Below, piece after piece: positions 51,596 to 61,494 of a stretch of DNA of 64,000 nucleotides; position 1 is the first letter of the stretch; the number at the start of each line of letters is the position of its first letter. A model generated the notes under the pieces. It was not told the origin of the DNA. It made no database searches and worked only from the letters and a program-made list of their open reading frames with translations. A program made the translations under genes and the position numbers. This stretch comes from Paraburkholderia dioscoreae. Its GTDB lineage: Bacteria > Pseudomonadota > Gammaproteobacteria > Burkholderiales > Burkholderiaceae. The DNA lies in contig NZ_LR699553.1 in NCBI RefSeq assembly GCF_902459535.1, positions 2,046,001 through 2,110,000 of the forward strand, in the 5' to 3' direction.

Positions 51596-52126
51596 TCATT
51601 CTTCCTTCATATACTTCGACAGCCACAAGCTCTGCCCGACGATGAACACCACGAGGCAGCCGGTCGCGCCGAACAGCTTGAAATTGACCCACTGGTCGGT
51701 CGTGTAGTTGTACGCGACGAACAGATTGACGAGCCCGAGCAGCACGAAGAACACCGCCCACACGACATTCAGCTTGCCCCAGACCGCGTGCGGCAGCGTG
51801 ATCTGCTTGCCCATCATCGCTTCGATCAGGTTCTTGTTGAAGGCCAGTTGCGAGACGATCAGCGCGACCGAGAATGCCCAGTACAGCACGGTCGGCTTCC
51901 ATTTGATGAACGTGTCGTTGTGCAGCACGAGCGTTGCGCCGCCGAACACAGTGACTACGCCGAGGCTCACCCACAGCATCGGATCGACCTTGCGGTGGCG
52001 GAAAGCCACCCATGCGATCTGCACCAGCGTGGCGACGATCGCCACTGCCGTCGCCGTGAAAATGCCCCAGATCTTGAAGGCGACGAAAAACAGGATGATC
52101 GGGAACAGATCGAACAGGAATTTCAT
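51596..52126 (-). CDS. yciB: Inner membrane septation protein YciB (IspZ)
   Basis: A 176-residue protein with five membrane segments: LFDLFPIILFFVAFKIWGIF, ATAVAIVATLVQIAWVAF, MLWVSLGVVTVFGGATLVLH, KPTVLYWAFSVALIVSQL and LNVVWAVFFVLLGLVNLFVAYN. The MKFLFDLFPIILFF start and FKLFGATGCLVVFIVGQSLWLSKYM end are diagnostic. It takes part in cell-envelope synthesis and division. ATG at 52126 matches the family start. Confidence 0.95.
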   Translation of the reverse strand: MKFLFDLFPIILFFVAFKIWGIFTATAVAIVATLVQIAWVAFRHRKVDPMLWVSLGVVTVFGGATLVLHNDTFIKWKPTVLYWAFSVALIVSQLAFNKNLIEAMMGKQITLPHAVWGKLNVVWAVFFVLLGLVNLFVAYNYTTDQWVNFKLFGATGCLVVFIVGQSLWLSKYMKEE

Positions 52127-52288
52127 TATCTGGGCGGGAAATCGGAGAATGGGTCGGAGATCAGGGGCGCGGTGCGAAGCCGATCGACCGGTTCGACCGG
52201 CTCGCAAGCTGGATGAAGGGTGTCGCGGCCGGCGCGCGCCTGGTTGGACGCGGGCGCCGGCCGGCAACGCGCCGGACTCCGCGCTGCG

Positions 52289-52711
52289 TTACTTGGGCTC
52301 GAATTGTAACGCAGCCGAATTGATACAGTACCGCAGGCCGGTCGGCGCCGGCCCGTCTTCGAACACGTGGCCCAGATGCGCGCCGCAGTTCTTGCATTGC
52401 ACCTCGATACGCAACATGCCGTGCGAGCGGTCGGTCTTCTCGGCGATCACTTCGCCGTTGATCGGTTTGAAGTAGCTCGGCCAGCCGCAACCAGCGTCGA
52501 ACTTGGTGTCCGATTCGAACAGCGGCGTGCCGCAACAGACGCAGTCATAGATGCCGCGGTCCCAGTGGTCGTGATAGCGGCCCGTGAACGGCCGCTCGGT
52601 GGCCGCGTGGCGCGTCACCTGATATTCGACATCGGAAAGCTGCTTGCGCCACTCGGCGTCGTCTTTCTGCACGGCGGGGGCGTCGGTGTTGAGGTCGTCG
52701 GGCTTGTTCAT
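52289..52711 (-). CDS. msrB: Peptide methionine (R)-S-oxide reductase MsrB
   Basis: A 140-residue repair enzyme for oxidised methionine. Zinc-site cysteines in YDCVCCGTPLFE and EVQCKNCGAHLGHVFEDG, CGWPSYFKPINGEVI, and the catalytic Cys in LRYCINSAALQF. Full length for a single-domain MsrB. It heads the reverse-strand run with yciB, bolA and ppiC. Confidence 0.96.
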   Translation of the reverse strand: MNKPDDLNTDAPAVQKDDAEWRKQLSDVEYQVTRHAATERPFTGRYHDHWDRGIYDCVCCGTPLFESDTKFDAGCGWPSYFKPINGEVIAEKTDRSHGMLRIEVQCKNCGAHLGHVFEDGPAPTGLRYCINSAALQFEPK

Positions 52712-52843
52712 GGTCGGGTTCCTGTCTCGGGCTGGCTCGGGGTTGTTCTGGGGGCGGCTGGATAGGTCAGGCGGATTCGGCTCCGGATTGGCTCATTAAG
52801 CCTGCTACACACAATCAGACGCAATCAGCGGTGTTTCAGCGCG

Positions 52844-54400
52844 TTACGACGAGCAGCTCACTTCCAGCGAGCTCGCCCAGTCCGGCGGCAGCCCGGCATA
52901 CGCTTCGTGCTCGGGCTGTTCGTCGAATGGGCGGCGCAGCACGGCCGCCAGTCGCTCCACTTCGGAAAAATCCTTCTCTTTCGCGCGGCGGATCGCCGTT
53001 TCCGCCAGATGATTGCGAAGTACGAATTTGGGGTTCACACGGTTCATTGCAATGGCACGCGCGGCGTCCTCGCGTGTTTCCTCCGACAGCCGCGCGCGGT
53101 AGTCGTTCACCCACGCATCGAACGCGGCGCGGTCGAGGAACAGATCGCGCACCGCGGCGTCGCCGCTCGCGTCGTGCTTCGACACGCGCGCCAGATTGCG
53201 GAAGGTCAGCGTGAAATCCGCGCGATTGGCGTGCATCACTTCGAACAGGCGATTGGCGAGCGCGTCGTCGCCGGCGCGTTCGGTTTCGAGGCCGAGCTTC
53301 GCGCGCATGCGCCGCTCCAGCGCCGGCGCGAAACGGTCCTTGAAGCCGCCGAGCACACGCTGCGCGTCTTCGATCGCCTTGTCGCCGCGCACGCTTTCTT
53401 CGTGCTTTTCGCCGAGCAGCGGCAACAGGCCTTGCGCGAGGCAGAAGAGGTTCCAGTAGGCGATCTGCGGCTGCATTCTGTATGCGTAACGGCCTTGCGA
53501 ATCGGAGTGATTGCAGATGTAGCCGGCGTCGAAGCCGTCCATGAAACCGAATGGACCGTAGTCGATCGTCAGACCAAGGATCGACATGTTGTCCGTGTTC
53601 ATCACGCCGTGGCAGAAACCCACCGCCTGCCACTCGACCATCAGGTCGGCGGTCGACAGCACCGCTTCGTTCAGCAGCGCGAGATACGGATCGTCAGCTT
53701 CGCGGCAATGCGGATAGAAGCGCTCGATCACGTGATCGGCGAGCGCGCGCAGCGCGTCGGTGCGATCGTTCGAATAGAAATGCTCGAAGTGGCCGAAGCG
53801 CACGAAGCTCGGCGCTACGCGCGTGACCACGGCGGCCGTTTCGACTGTTTCGCGCCGCACCGGCTGATCGGAACCGACTACACACAGCGCGCGCGTGGTC
53901 GGAATGCCGAGGTGATGCATGGCCTCCGAACAGAGATACTCGCGGATCGAAGAGCGCAACACCGCGCGGCCGTCGCCCATGCGCGAATAGGGCGTGCGCC
54001 CCGCGCCTTTGAGCTGCAGCTCGAAACGCCGGCCGCCGTGTTCGACTTCGCCGAGGCCGAGCGCGCGGCCGTCGCCGAGCTGGCCGGCCCACACGCCGAA
54101 CTGGTGGCCCGAATACACCGACGCATAGGGCAGCGCCTCGGCCGGCCACTCGCGCGTGGCATTGCCCGAGAACAGTTCGGCAAACGCCGGATCGTTCTCG
54201 ATGCCGGGCTCCAAACCGAGCAGCGCGGCGGTTTCCGCGGAAAATCCGACCACATATGGCGCGCTGAGCGGCGCCGCCGGCAGGCGCGTGAGAAACACGC
54301 TGCCAAGGCTCGCAAACGCGCTTTCCGGCGCAGTGGTGAGCGCATCGGAAAGGGCCGACAAAGGCCCGGATAACCCTGCAATGCTTGGGGAAAACGACAT
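52844..54400 (-). CDS. selO: Protein adenylyltransferase SelO (YdiU family)
   Basis: A 518-residue pseudokinase-fold enzyme that transfers AMP to proteins during oxidative stress. Landmarks: YSGHQFGVWAGQLGDGRALGLGEVE, LQLKGAGRTPYSRMGDGRAVLRSSIREYLCSEAMHHLG, RVAPSFVRFGHFEHF, GFCHGVMNTDNMSILGLTIDYGPFGFMD with catalytic region N/D, and the C-terminal CSS where some eukaryotic members carry selenocysteine. The ATG at 54400 (MSFSPSIAG) is the family-like start; a much longer frame from 55045 is antisense to the ligase gene. Confidence 0.95.
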   Translation of the reverse strand: MSFSPSIAGLSGPLSALSDALTTAPESAFASLGSVFLTRLPAAPLSAPYVVGFSAETAALLGLEPGIENDPAFAELFSGNATREWPAEALPYASVYSGHQFGVWAGQLGDGRALGLGEVEHGGRRFELQLKGAGRTPYSRMGDGRAVLRSSIREYLCSEAMHHLGIPTTRALCVVGSDQPVRRETVETAAVVTRVAPSFVRFGHFEHFYSNDRTDALRALADHVIERFYPHCREADDPYLALLNEAVLSTADLMVEWQAVGFCHGVMNTDNMSILGLTIDYGPFGFMDGFDAGYICNHSDSQGRYAYRMQPQIAYWNLFCLAQGLLPLLGEKHEESVRGDKAIEDAQRVLGGFKDRFAPALERRMRAKLGLETERAGDDALANRLFEVMHANRADFTLTFRNLARVSKHDASGDAAVRDLFLDRAAFDAWVNDYRARLSEETREDAARAIAMNRVNPKFVLRNHLAETAIRRAKEKDFSEVERLAAVLRRPFDEQPEHEAYAGLPPDWASSLEVSCSS

Positions 54401-54595
54401 GTTGAGCGCCTCTGGATTAACCGATATTGTAAGTCCGCGCCCGCGGAGCTGCTGGCCGGCCCACTGTCGTTGCCGAATCGGGCCTCGCGTAGCTGTTTGC
54501 CGGATTTCCGCATTTCGCTGACGGCGCGTTGAGACTGAGGCGCGCCCCCGAGCTGCAAACCGATTGAAACAATCAAGCCGAGGAGACCACTCTTG

Positions 54596-56287
54596 ATGAC
54601 GACGCCGCTCGCTGGCCAGATGATGGACGTGCCGCTCACCGTGCCTTCGCTGCTCGCGCATGCCGCGCGGCATTTCGGCAGCACTGAAATCGTGTCGCGC
54701 CGCATTGAAGGCGACCTGCATCGTTATACCTATCGCGATTGCGAAAAACGCGCGAAGCAGCTCGCGCAGGCTTTGATCGCGCTCGGCGTCGAACCCGGCG
54801 AACGGGTCGCGACGCTCGCATGGAACGGCTACCGGCATCTGGAAGCGTATTACGGCACGACCGGCTTCGGCGCTGTCTGCCACACGATCAATCCGCGTCT
54901 CTTTCCCGATCAGATCGCCTACATCATCAATCACGCGGACGACGCTTACGTGCTGTTCGACACCACGTTCGCGCCGCTCGTCGACGTCCTCGCGCCGCAA
55001 TGCCCGAAAGTGCGCGGCTGGATCGCGCTCGCCGACGAAGCGCATCTGCCTGTCATGCAGACACCCGTGCTCAGCTACGAGACGCTCGTCACCGCGCAGG
55101 ACGGCAATTACGAATGGCCGCCCATCGACGAGCGCCAGGCTTCATACCTTTGCTATACGTCCGGCACCACCGGTAATCCGAAGGGCGCGCTGTATTCGCA
55201 TCGCTCGACGGTGCTGCATGCGTTCGGCGCCGCGTTGCCCGACGCCATGAGCCTTTCCGCGCGCGACTGCGTGCTGCCCGTCGTGCCGATGTTTCATGTG
55301 AACGCATGGGGTATTCCGCACTCTGCGCCGCTGACCGGCGCGAAGCTGGTGTTCCCCGGCAAGGATCTCGACGGCAAGTCGCTGTACGAACTGATGGAAA
55401 GCGAACGCGTCACATATTCGGCCGGCGTGCCGACCGTGTGGCTCGGCCTGCTCAACTATCTGCGCGAGGCGAAGGGGCGGTTTTCGTCGCTCAATCGCAC
55501 GGTGATCGGCGGCTCGGCGTGTCCGCCGGCCATGCTGCGCACGTTCGAGGACGACTACGGCGTGCAGGTGATCCATGCATGGGGCATGACCGAGATGTCG
55601 CCGCTCGGCACGCTGTCCAAACTGACGTGGGAGCAAAGCCAGCGTCCGCTGGAAGAGCAGCGCAAATTGCTGGAGAAGCAGGGGCACGTGCTCTATGGCG
55701 TCGATATGAAAATCGTCGGCGAAGACGGGCGCGAGCTGCCGTGGGACGGCGTGGCGTTCGGCGATCTGCACGTGCGCGGGCCGTGGGTGATCGACCGGTA
55801 TTTCCGCAAGGACGACTCGCCGCTCGTGGACGGCTGGTTTCCCACCGGCGACGTCGCCACCATCGACCGCGACAGCTTTCTGCATATCACGGACCGCTCG
55901 AAAGACGTGATCAAGTCCGGCGGCGAATGGATCAGTTCGATCGACATCGAAAACGTGGCGATCGCGCATCCGGCCGTGGCCGAGGCGGCGTGCATTGCGT
56001 GTGCGCATCCGAAATGGACCGAGCGGCCGCTGCTGGTGGTCGTCAAGCGCCCCGGCTTCGACGTGACGCGCGATGAGCTGATCGCCTTCTACGAAGGCAA
56101 GGTCGCCAAATGGTGGATTCCCGACGACGTCGCCTTCGTCGACGAACTGCCGCACACGGCAACCGGCAAGCTGCAGAAACTCAAGTTGCGCGACATTTTC
56201 CGCGACCATGTTCTGCCGTCCGCGCTGGAGGAAGAAAAGGACTGCCCGCTGACACCGCTTGCCAGGGGAAACCCCGTCTCCCGATAA
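54596..56287 (+). CDS. Fatty acyl-CoA ligase (AMP-binding)
   Basis: A 563-residue ANL-superfamily acyl-CoA synthetase. P-loop CYTSGTTGNPKGALYSHRS, VPMFHVNAWGIPHSAPLTGAKLVFPG, HAWGMTEMSPLGTLSKL, GWFPTGDVATIDRDSFLHITDRSKDVIKSGGEWISSIDIEN and the catalytic Lys region TATGKLQKLKLRDIF. Closest to the medium/long-chain AlkK/FadD13-type ligases. ATG at 54596 has AGGAG upstream. It begins the lipid-oxidation group with hydratase/dehydrogenase and thiolase genes. Confidence 0.92.
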   Translation: MTTPLAGQMMDVPLTVPSLLAHAARHFGSTEIVSRRIEGDLHRYTYRDCEKRAKQLAQALIALGVEPGERVATLAWNGYRHLEAYYGTTGFGAVCHTINPRLFPDQIAYIINHADDAYVLFDTTFAPLVDVLAPQCPKVRGWIALADEAHLPVMQTPVLSYETLVTAQDGNYEWPPIDERQASYLCYTSGTTGNPKGALYSHRSTVLHAFGAALPDAMSLSARDCVLPVVPMFHVNAWGIPHSAPLTGAKLVFPGKDLDGKSLYELMESERVTYSAGVPTVWLGLLNYLREAKGRFSSLNRTVIGGSACPPAMLRTFEDDYGVQVIHAWGMTEMSPLGTLSKLTWEQSQRPLEEQRKLLEKQGHVLYGVDMKIVGEDGRELPWDGVAFGDLHVRGPWVIDRYFRKDDSPLVDGWFPTGDVATIDRDSFLHITDRSKDVIKSGGEWISSIDIENVAIAHPAVAEAACIACAHPKWTERPLLVVVKRPGFDVTRDELIAFYEGKVAKWWIPDDVAFVDELPHTATGKLQKLKLRDIFRDHVLPSALEEEKDCPLTPLARGNPVSR

Positions 56288-56446
56288 ATTGAACGAGCGT
56301 GCTTTTCTGTGTATTCTGCCTGCTGACCCCGGCGTCAAACGACAATTCGTCCGACAATGAGTCGGACCGATAGTCCGACCCAATGAACCGGAAGGGCGGC
56401 GCGCCAGCGCGTCGCCTTATTGCATGGATCGCATGGAGGCAGGCAG

Positions 56447-58531
56447 ATGGCAGTGGACTACACAACCCATGACGGCGTGGCCGTCATCACGCTGAACAAT
56501 CCTCCCGTCAACGGTCTCGGCCTGTCGACGCGAGCCGGCATCGTCGAGGGGATCGAGCGCGCGCAGAACGATCCGGCCATCAAGGCGATCGTGCTGACGG
56601 GCGCGGGCAAAGCTTTCTCGGGCGGCGCGGACATCACCGAGTTCAATACGCCGAAAGCGACTCAGGAGCCGACGCTCGCCACCGTCATCAGGACCGTGGA
56701 AGGCAGCGCGAAGCCGGTGGTCGCGGCGATTCACAGCGTCGCGATGGGCGGCGGTCTAGAACTCGCGCTCGGCGCGCATTACCGCGTGGCCGCACCCGGC
56801 GCGCAGATCGCGCTGCCGGAAGTGAAGCTCGGCATTCTGCCGGGCGCGGGCGGCACGCAGCGTCTGCCGCGCGCCATCGGTCTCGAAGCCGCGCTCAACA
56901 TGATCGTCTCCGGCACGCCCGTGATGTCGGAGAAACTCGCTGACTCCGGCTTGTTCGATGAACTCGCGCAAGGCGATCTGGCCGAAGCAGCGCTGGCATT
57001 TGCCCGCAAGGTCGGTGCAAAAGAAGGCCCGCATCCGAAGGTGCGCGACCGCAAGATCGAGCATCCGAACGCCGCCGGCTTCATCCAGTTCGCGCGCAAT
57101 AGCGTGGCAGCGGTCGCGAAGCATTTGCCTGCCCCGCACAAATGTATCGACGCCGTGGAAGCGGGCGTGCAGAACGGCTTCGACAAGGGCCTCGCGTTCG
57201 AACGCGAATGCTTTGTCGCGCTCGTGCAGACGCCGGAAAGCCGCGCGCTGCGTCACGCATTCTTCGGTGAACGCGCGGCGAGCAAGATTCCCGATGTGCC
57301 TTCCGACACGCCGGTGCGCGACATCGACCAGGTGGCCGTGATCGGCGCGGGCACGATGGGCGGCGGCATCGCGATGAACTTCATCAACGCGGGCATTCCG
57401 GTCACGCTGCTGGAAACGAAACAGGAAGCGCTGGATCGCGGCCTCGCGACCATTCGCAAGAACTACGAAGCGAGCGTCAGGAAGGGCAAGCTCAAGCCCG
57501 AAGCGCTCGAACAGCGCATGGCGCTGATCACGCCCACGCTTTCCTACGACGACCTGAAAAACGCCGACCTGATCGTCGAAGCGGTGTTCGAAGAACTCGG
57601 CGTGAAAGAGCAGGTGTTCAGGCGTCTGGACGAAGTGGCAAAGCCAGGCGCGATCCTCGCCTCGAACACCTCCACGCTCGACGTCGACAAGATCGCCGCT
57701 TTCACGAAGCGTCCGCAGGACGTGGTCGGCATGCACTTCTTCAGCCCGGCCAACGTGATGAAGCTGCTCGAAGTCGTGCGCGGCAAGGAGACGGCCAAAG
57801 ACGTGCTCGCCACGGTCATGAAGCTTGCCAAAAAGATCCGCAAAACCGCCGTGGTCTCGGGCGTGTGCGACGGTTTCATCGGCAACCGGATGATCGAGCA
57901 GTACATCCGTCAGGCGCTCTTCATGCTCGAAGAAGGCGTGCTGCCCGCGCAGGTGGATCGCGCGATCGAAAAGTTCGGCTTCGCGATGGGGCCGTTCCGC
58001 ATGAGCGATCTGGCTGGCAACGACATCGGCTGGGCGATCCGCAAGCGCCGCTATCAGGAACATCCCGACATGCACTACTCGAAGATCGCCGACCGTCTCT
58101 GCGAGACAGGGCGTTTCGGCCAGAAGACGGGCGGCGGCTGGTACGACTACAAGGCGGGCGATCGCACCGCGTATCCGTCGAAGGTGGTCGATGACATGAT
58201 CGTCGCGTTTTCGAAGGAAGCCAACGCCGAGCGCCGCAAGATCAGCGACGAGGAAATCGTCGAGCGCCTCGTGTTCGCGCTCGTGAACGAAGGCGCGAAA
58301 ATTCTCGAAGAGGGTATTGCGTCGAAGGCGTCGGACATCGACATGGTCTATCTGACCGGCTACGGCTTTCCGCTCTATCGCGGCGGCCCGATGCTGTATG
58401 CGGACACGGTCGGCCTCTACAACGTCGAGCGCGCGATTCGCCGCTATGCCGCGCAGCCGAACGGCGATGCCTGGCAACTGGCGCCGGGCATCGCGGCACT
58501 GGCGCGCGAGGGACGCGGGTTCAACGGCTGA
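56447..58531 (+). CDS. Bifunctional enoyl-CoA hydratase / 3-hydroxyacyl-CoA dehydrogenase
   Basis: A 694-residue beta-oxidation enzyme carrying steps two and three. N-terminal crotonase domain (1-~200): TGAGKAFSGGADITEF and GGGLELALGAHYRVA, ALPEVKLGILPGAGGTQRLPR with the catalytic Glu residues. Dehydrogenase from ~295: VAVIGAGTMGGGIAMNFINAGI (NAD Rossmann), VEAVFEELGVKEQVFRRL, GMHFFSPANVMKLLEVVRG with the catalytic His, and a duplicated C-terminal helical domain. ATG at 56447 has GGAGG upstream. A thiolase gene follows. Confidence 0.95.
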   Translation: MAVDYTTHDGVAVITLNNPPVNGLGLSTRAGIVEGIERAQNDPAIKAIVLTGAGKAFSGGADITEFNTPKATQEPTLATVIRTVEGSAKPVVAAIHSVAMGGGLELALGAHYRVAAPGAQIALPEVKLGILPGAGGTQRLPRAIGLEAALNMIVSGTPVMSEKLADSGLFDELAQGDLAEAALAFARKVGAKEGPHPKVRDRKIEHPNAAGFIQFARNSVAAVAKHLPAPHKCIDAVEAGVQNGFDKGLAFERECFVALVQTPESRALRHAFFGERAASKIPDVPSDTPVRDIDQVAVIGAGTMGGGIAMNFINAGIPVTLLETKQEALDRGLATIRKNYEASVRKGKLKPEALEQRMALITPTLSYDDLKNADLIVEAVFEELGVKEQVFRRLDEVAKPGAILASNTSTLDVDKIAAFTKRPQDVVGMHFFSPANVMKLLEVVRGKETAKDVLATVMKLAKKIRKTAVVSGVCDGFIGNRMIEQYIRQALFMLEEGVLPAQVDRAIEKFGFAMGPFRMSDLAGNDIGWAIRKRRYQEHPDMHYSKIADRLCETGRFGQKTGGGWYDYKAGDRTAYPSKVVDDMIVAFSKEANAERRKISDEEIVERLVFALVNEGAKILEEGIASKASDIDMVYLTGYGFPLYRGGPMLYADTVGLYNVERAIRRYAAQPNGDAWQLAPGIAALAREGRGFNG

Positions 58532-58701
58532 GTTGCCGTTCGAGTGAAAGATTGGGGTGGTGCCATGCGGTGATCGATTCGCCAGCGCGCCACCCTCGAC
58601 ACAACTTGTATGGGATCAGAGCGCGCTGCGTGGGACCGGAGTCGGTGTCGAAGCATTGACTCCGGTCGACACGCCAACGCTGATCGACACAGGAGACACG
58701 C

Positions 58702-59880
58702 ATGACTGACGCCGTAATCGTATCGACCGCCCGCACAGGCCTTGCCAAATCATGGCGCGGCGGTTTCAACATGACGCACGGCGCGACGCTCGGCGGCCAT
58801 GTGACGCAGGCTGCCGTCGAGCGCGCTAAGCTCGACCCGGCGCGCGTCGAGGACGTGATCATGGGCTGCGCCAATCCGGAAGGCGCGACGGGCATGAACA
58901 TCGCGCGGCAGATCGCGCTGCGCGCCGGTTTGCCGGTCAGCGTGCCGGGCATGACAGTGAACCGTTTCTGTTCCTCGGGATTGCAAACTATCGCGCTGGC
59001 CGCGCAACGCGTGATTGCGGGCGAAGGCGACGTGTATGTGGCAGGCGGCGTGGAGTCGATCTCGTGCGTGCAGAACGAGATGAACCACCACATGCTGACC
59101 GAAGGCTGGCTCAGCAAAAACAAGCCGGAAATCTACTGGTCGATGCTGCAGACCGCCGAGAACGTCGCGAAACGTTATTCGATCTCGAAGGAACGTCAGG
59201 ACGAATACGGCGTGCGTTCGCAACAGCGCGCCGCCGCCGCGCTCGAAGCCGGCAGGTTCAAGGACGAGATCGTGCCGTTGACTGTGCTCGCGGGCGTTGC
59301 CGATAAAGCGAGCGGACGTCTCTTCACGAAAGAAGTGACCGTGAGCGGCGACGAGGGCATTCGCGCCGACACGACGCTCGAAGGTGTCTCGAAGATTCGT
59401 ACCGCATTGCCTGGCGGTGTGATCACGGCCGGCAACGCGAGCCAGTTCTCGGACGGCGCGTCGGCGTGCGTGGTGATGAACGCGAAGGTGGCGGAGCGCG
59501 AAGGCCTGCAGCCGCTCGGCATTTTCCGTGGTTTCGCGGTGGCAGGTTGCGAGCCGGACGAGATGGGTATCGGTCCGGTGTTCGCGGTGCCGAAGCTGCT
59601 CAGGCAGGCAGGTCTGAAAGTCGAGGATATCGACCTGTGGGAGCTGAACGAAGCGTTCGCGGTGCAGGTGCTGTATTGCGCCGACAAGCTCGGCATTGCG
59701 CAGGATCGTCTGAACGTGAACGGCGGCGCGATCGCGGTCGGCCATCCGTATGGCGTGTCGGGTGCGCGGCTGACCGGGCATGCGCTGATCGAAGGCAAGC
59801 GGCGCGGCGCGAAGCTGGTTGTCGTGACGATGTGTATCGGCGGCGGGCAGGGCGCGGCAGGGTTGTTCGAGGTGGTGTGA
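58702..59880 (+). CDS. Acetyl-CoA C-acyltransferase (thiolase)
   Basis: A 392-residue thiolase catalysing the last beta-oxidation step or the reverse condensation. Nucleophile Cys90 in NRFCSSGLQTIALAA, His in NVNGGAIAVGHPYGVSGAR, and the second Cys in VVTMCIGGGQGAAGLFE; LWELNEAFAVQ is the conserved NEAF block. Gene order ligase-bifunctional enzyme-thiolase points to degradative use (FadA-like). It starts 171 bp after the previous gene. Confidence 0.94.
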   Translation: MTDAVIVSTARTGLAKSWRGGFNMTHGATLGGHVTQAAVERAKLDPARVEDVIMGCANPEGATGMNIARQIALRAGLPVSVPGMTVNRFCSSGLQTIALAAQRVIAGEGDVYVAGGVESISCVQNEMNHHMLTEGWLSKNKPEIYWSMLQTAENVAKRYSISKERQDEYGVRSQQRAAAALEAGRFKDEIVPLTVLAGVADKASGRLFTKEVTVSGDEGIRADTTLEGVSKIRTALPGGVITAGNASQFSDGASACVVMNAKVAEREGLQPLGIFRGFAVAGCEPDEMGIGPVFAVPKLLRQAGLKVEDIDLWELNEAFAVQVLYCADKLGIAQDRLNVNGGAIAVGHPYGVSGARLTGHALIEGKRRGAKLVVVTMCIGGGQGAAGLFEVV

Positions 59881-59992
59881 GCCATGTCGAACGCTGGATG
59901 AACGGCGGGTGCCGTGTGCTTCGGCGCGATAGCGACGAACCCTCGCCACCCGCTTTTTTATTTGCGCGCGATGCTCGCCTCGATGAACGCCA

Positions 59993-60496
59993 TCAGGGCA
60001 ACGCCATGCCGGACGACGGCAGGCTCAACGTCCCCTGATCGACGAATCGCGTCGTGCCGGTGAGCCCGCCCGCCAGCTTGCCGCGCAGAATGTACGGAAT
60101 CTGTCCCGACTGGGCGGCGCCCGCGAAGGCGAAAGCCTGGCGAACCGCGGCGAAAGCCGGCACGGTCAACGGTACATTGACGACCGTTTCGCCGAAGCGC
60201 GGCACGGTGCCGGCCTGATCGCTCACGCCGCTCGCGAAAGGCTTGCCGTTCAGTTCGAGATCGAGCGACACGCCGTTGAAGCTGACCGGGGATTCGTTGG
60301 GATTCTGCACGCGCAGTTTCACGTTGAAGCGCATTTCGAGACCCTGGCCCTCCATAGGTTCTATGCCGGCCACGTTCACGCGCAGCGGGTCGCCGCCGAA
60401 CAGGCCGGCGCAACCGTTGAGCGTCAGCGTGACGATGGCGAGGATCGTGGCGAGGCGAACGGAACGGCCGGACAGCAGCGCGCGGAAAATGGACAT
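59993..60496 (-). CDS. LEA type 2 family lipoprotein
   Basis: A 167-residue predicted lipoprotein. Signal VRLATILAIVTLTLNGCAGL with Cys28 in the LNGC lipobox, then an Ig-like beta-sandwich of the LEA14/WHy type: PLRVNVAGIEPMEGQGLEMRFNVKLRVQNPNESPVSFNGVSLDLELNGKPF. Periplasmic, tethered to a membrane; function unknown. ATG at 60496; upstream extension up to 60793 has no family similarity. Confidence 0.8.
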   Translation of the reverse strand: MSIFRALLSGRSVRLATILAIVTLTLNGCAGLFGGDPLRVNVAGIEPMEGQGLEMRFNVKLRVQNPNESPVSFNGVSLDLELNGKPFASGVSDQAGTVPRFGETVVNVPLTVPAFAAVRQAFAFAGAAQSGQIPYILRGKLAGGLTGTTRFVDQGTLSLPSSGMALP

Positions 60497-60716
60497 GACC
60501 TGCACCTCGGAACAAGCGCGGAAGCAAGCACGGAACAAGCGGCTTGGGTCATGCATTGTACCGGGCCGTGTTGCGCGAGGAGCCGCTGGCATTCGCATGG
60601 CATTAGCAATCCGGTCATCTGCTGATTGCTCCCTGACTGCTTCTGGCAGATCGTTTCCCGAAGCGCCGTTCCGATCTGTACCGCGCCACGATTCGAAAAT
60701 CATCACGGAGACCGAT

Positions 60717-61106
60717 ATGCCATTCATTTGCGAAAATGTCGAGTGCCGGGCTGTTCTTGCCCGCAAGCAGGTCAAACCGAATCGGGATAACAATGCATTT
60801 TTCTTCTATTGCCCCGACTGCAATATGCGCAACGAGCTGATCGACGTAGGTATGGCCGGCGGTCCTCTGGAACTGATTCAGCCCGTGCGGCAAGGGCTCC
60901 CGCACAAGGTGGTTGCAACAGCACGGCCTCTTGAAGACGGAAGATACGCCGCGCAGTTGAGCATCCAGAAGGCGCTTGGCATCAAGGGGCCTTTTGCGGC
61001 AGAGGAACGGTGGGACCAGCTCGGCGTTTTCCCTGACGCACAAGGCGCTCTCAGTCATGCGAAAACCACCGCGGCGGGTTGGCTGGGGGCTGACTTCAGC
61101 CATTGA
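60717..61106 (+). CDS. Hypothetical zinc-ribbon protein
   Basis: A 129-residue protein with an N-terminal four-cysteine motif (C5, C10, C32, C35: ICENVEC and YCPDC) that could bind zinc, then a hydrophobic/beta part (GGPLELIQPVRQGLPHKVVATA) and a helical C-terminus. Not recognised further. ATG at 60717 has ACGGAG upstream; the longer frame is antisense to the lipoprotein gene. Confidence 0.65.
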   Translation: MPFICENVECRAVLARKQVKPNRDNNAFFFYCPDCNMRNELIDVGMAGGPLELIQPVRQGLPHKVVATARPLEDGRYAAQLSIQKALGIKGPFAAEERWDQLGVFPDAQGALSHAKTTAAGWLGADFSH

Positions 61107-61494
61107 TACTTTAAACGGGGCGGCGTCGAACTCGTGCGCCAACCTCGATGGTTTATCTCAACGTCTGTAGACACCTTCCAATTTATCGTCGATGTAGTCC
61201 GTACCCGATTGGCGCCATTCGAGGAGCCCAGTCGGGTCACGGACCCCGGCCAGTCGTCGCGATACCTGTCATTTCGATCTCTCCGGCGTAATTCATAGCG
61301 AAGCGCGATGCTCGCGAGCGCGCCATTGCGGTATCGGCAAGGCCCATAACCGCCGGCCAGACCTCCTGATAAAGCTCCATCGAAGGTGTAAGTTTGATAG
61401 GCTTAGCGTCTGCCTTGGCCGAAGGCATCCTCGCGTCCTGCCTCAACCGCATGAACGTACCGATACGCACCGACCACGAAATCTGAAAACAGCC
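61107..61494. other. Intergenic region with one weak reverse ORF
   Basis: 388 bp between the zinc-ribbon and thioesterase genes. The only possible gene is a reverse frame at 61237-61470 (77 codons, MRIGTFMRLRQDARMPSA, later LYQEVWPAVMGLADTAMARS), part of which looks protein-like but which has no recognised family and no clear ribosome-binding site. Otherwise nothing is seen. Confidence 0.35.

Noticed and set aside
54401..55045. N-terminal extension of SelO by 215 codons
   Set aside because: The extension is antisense to the start of the acyl-CoA ligase gene and has no SelO similarity; MSFSPSIAG at 54400 is the natural start.
61200..61217. Another HipB operator (CGTACCCGAT followed by a poor right half)
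   Set aside because: Left half matches ten of ten but the right half fails (13/18 overall), it is 12 kb away and has no partner site. Probably chance.
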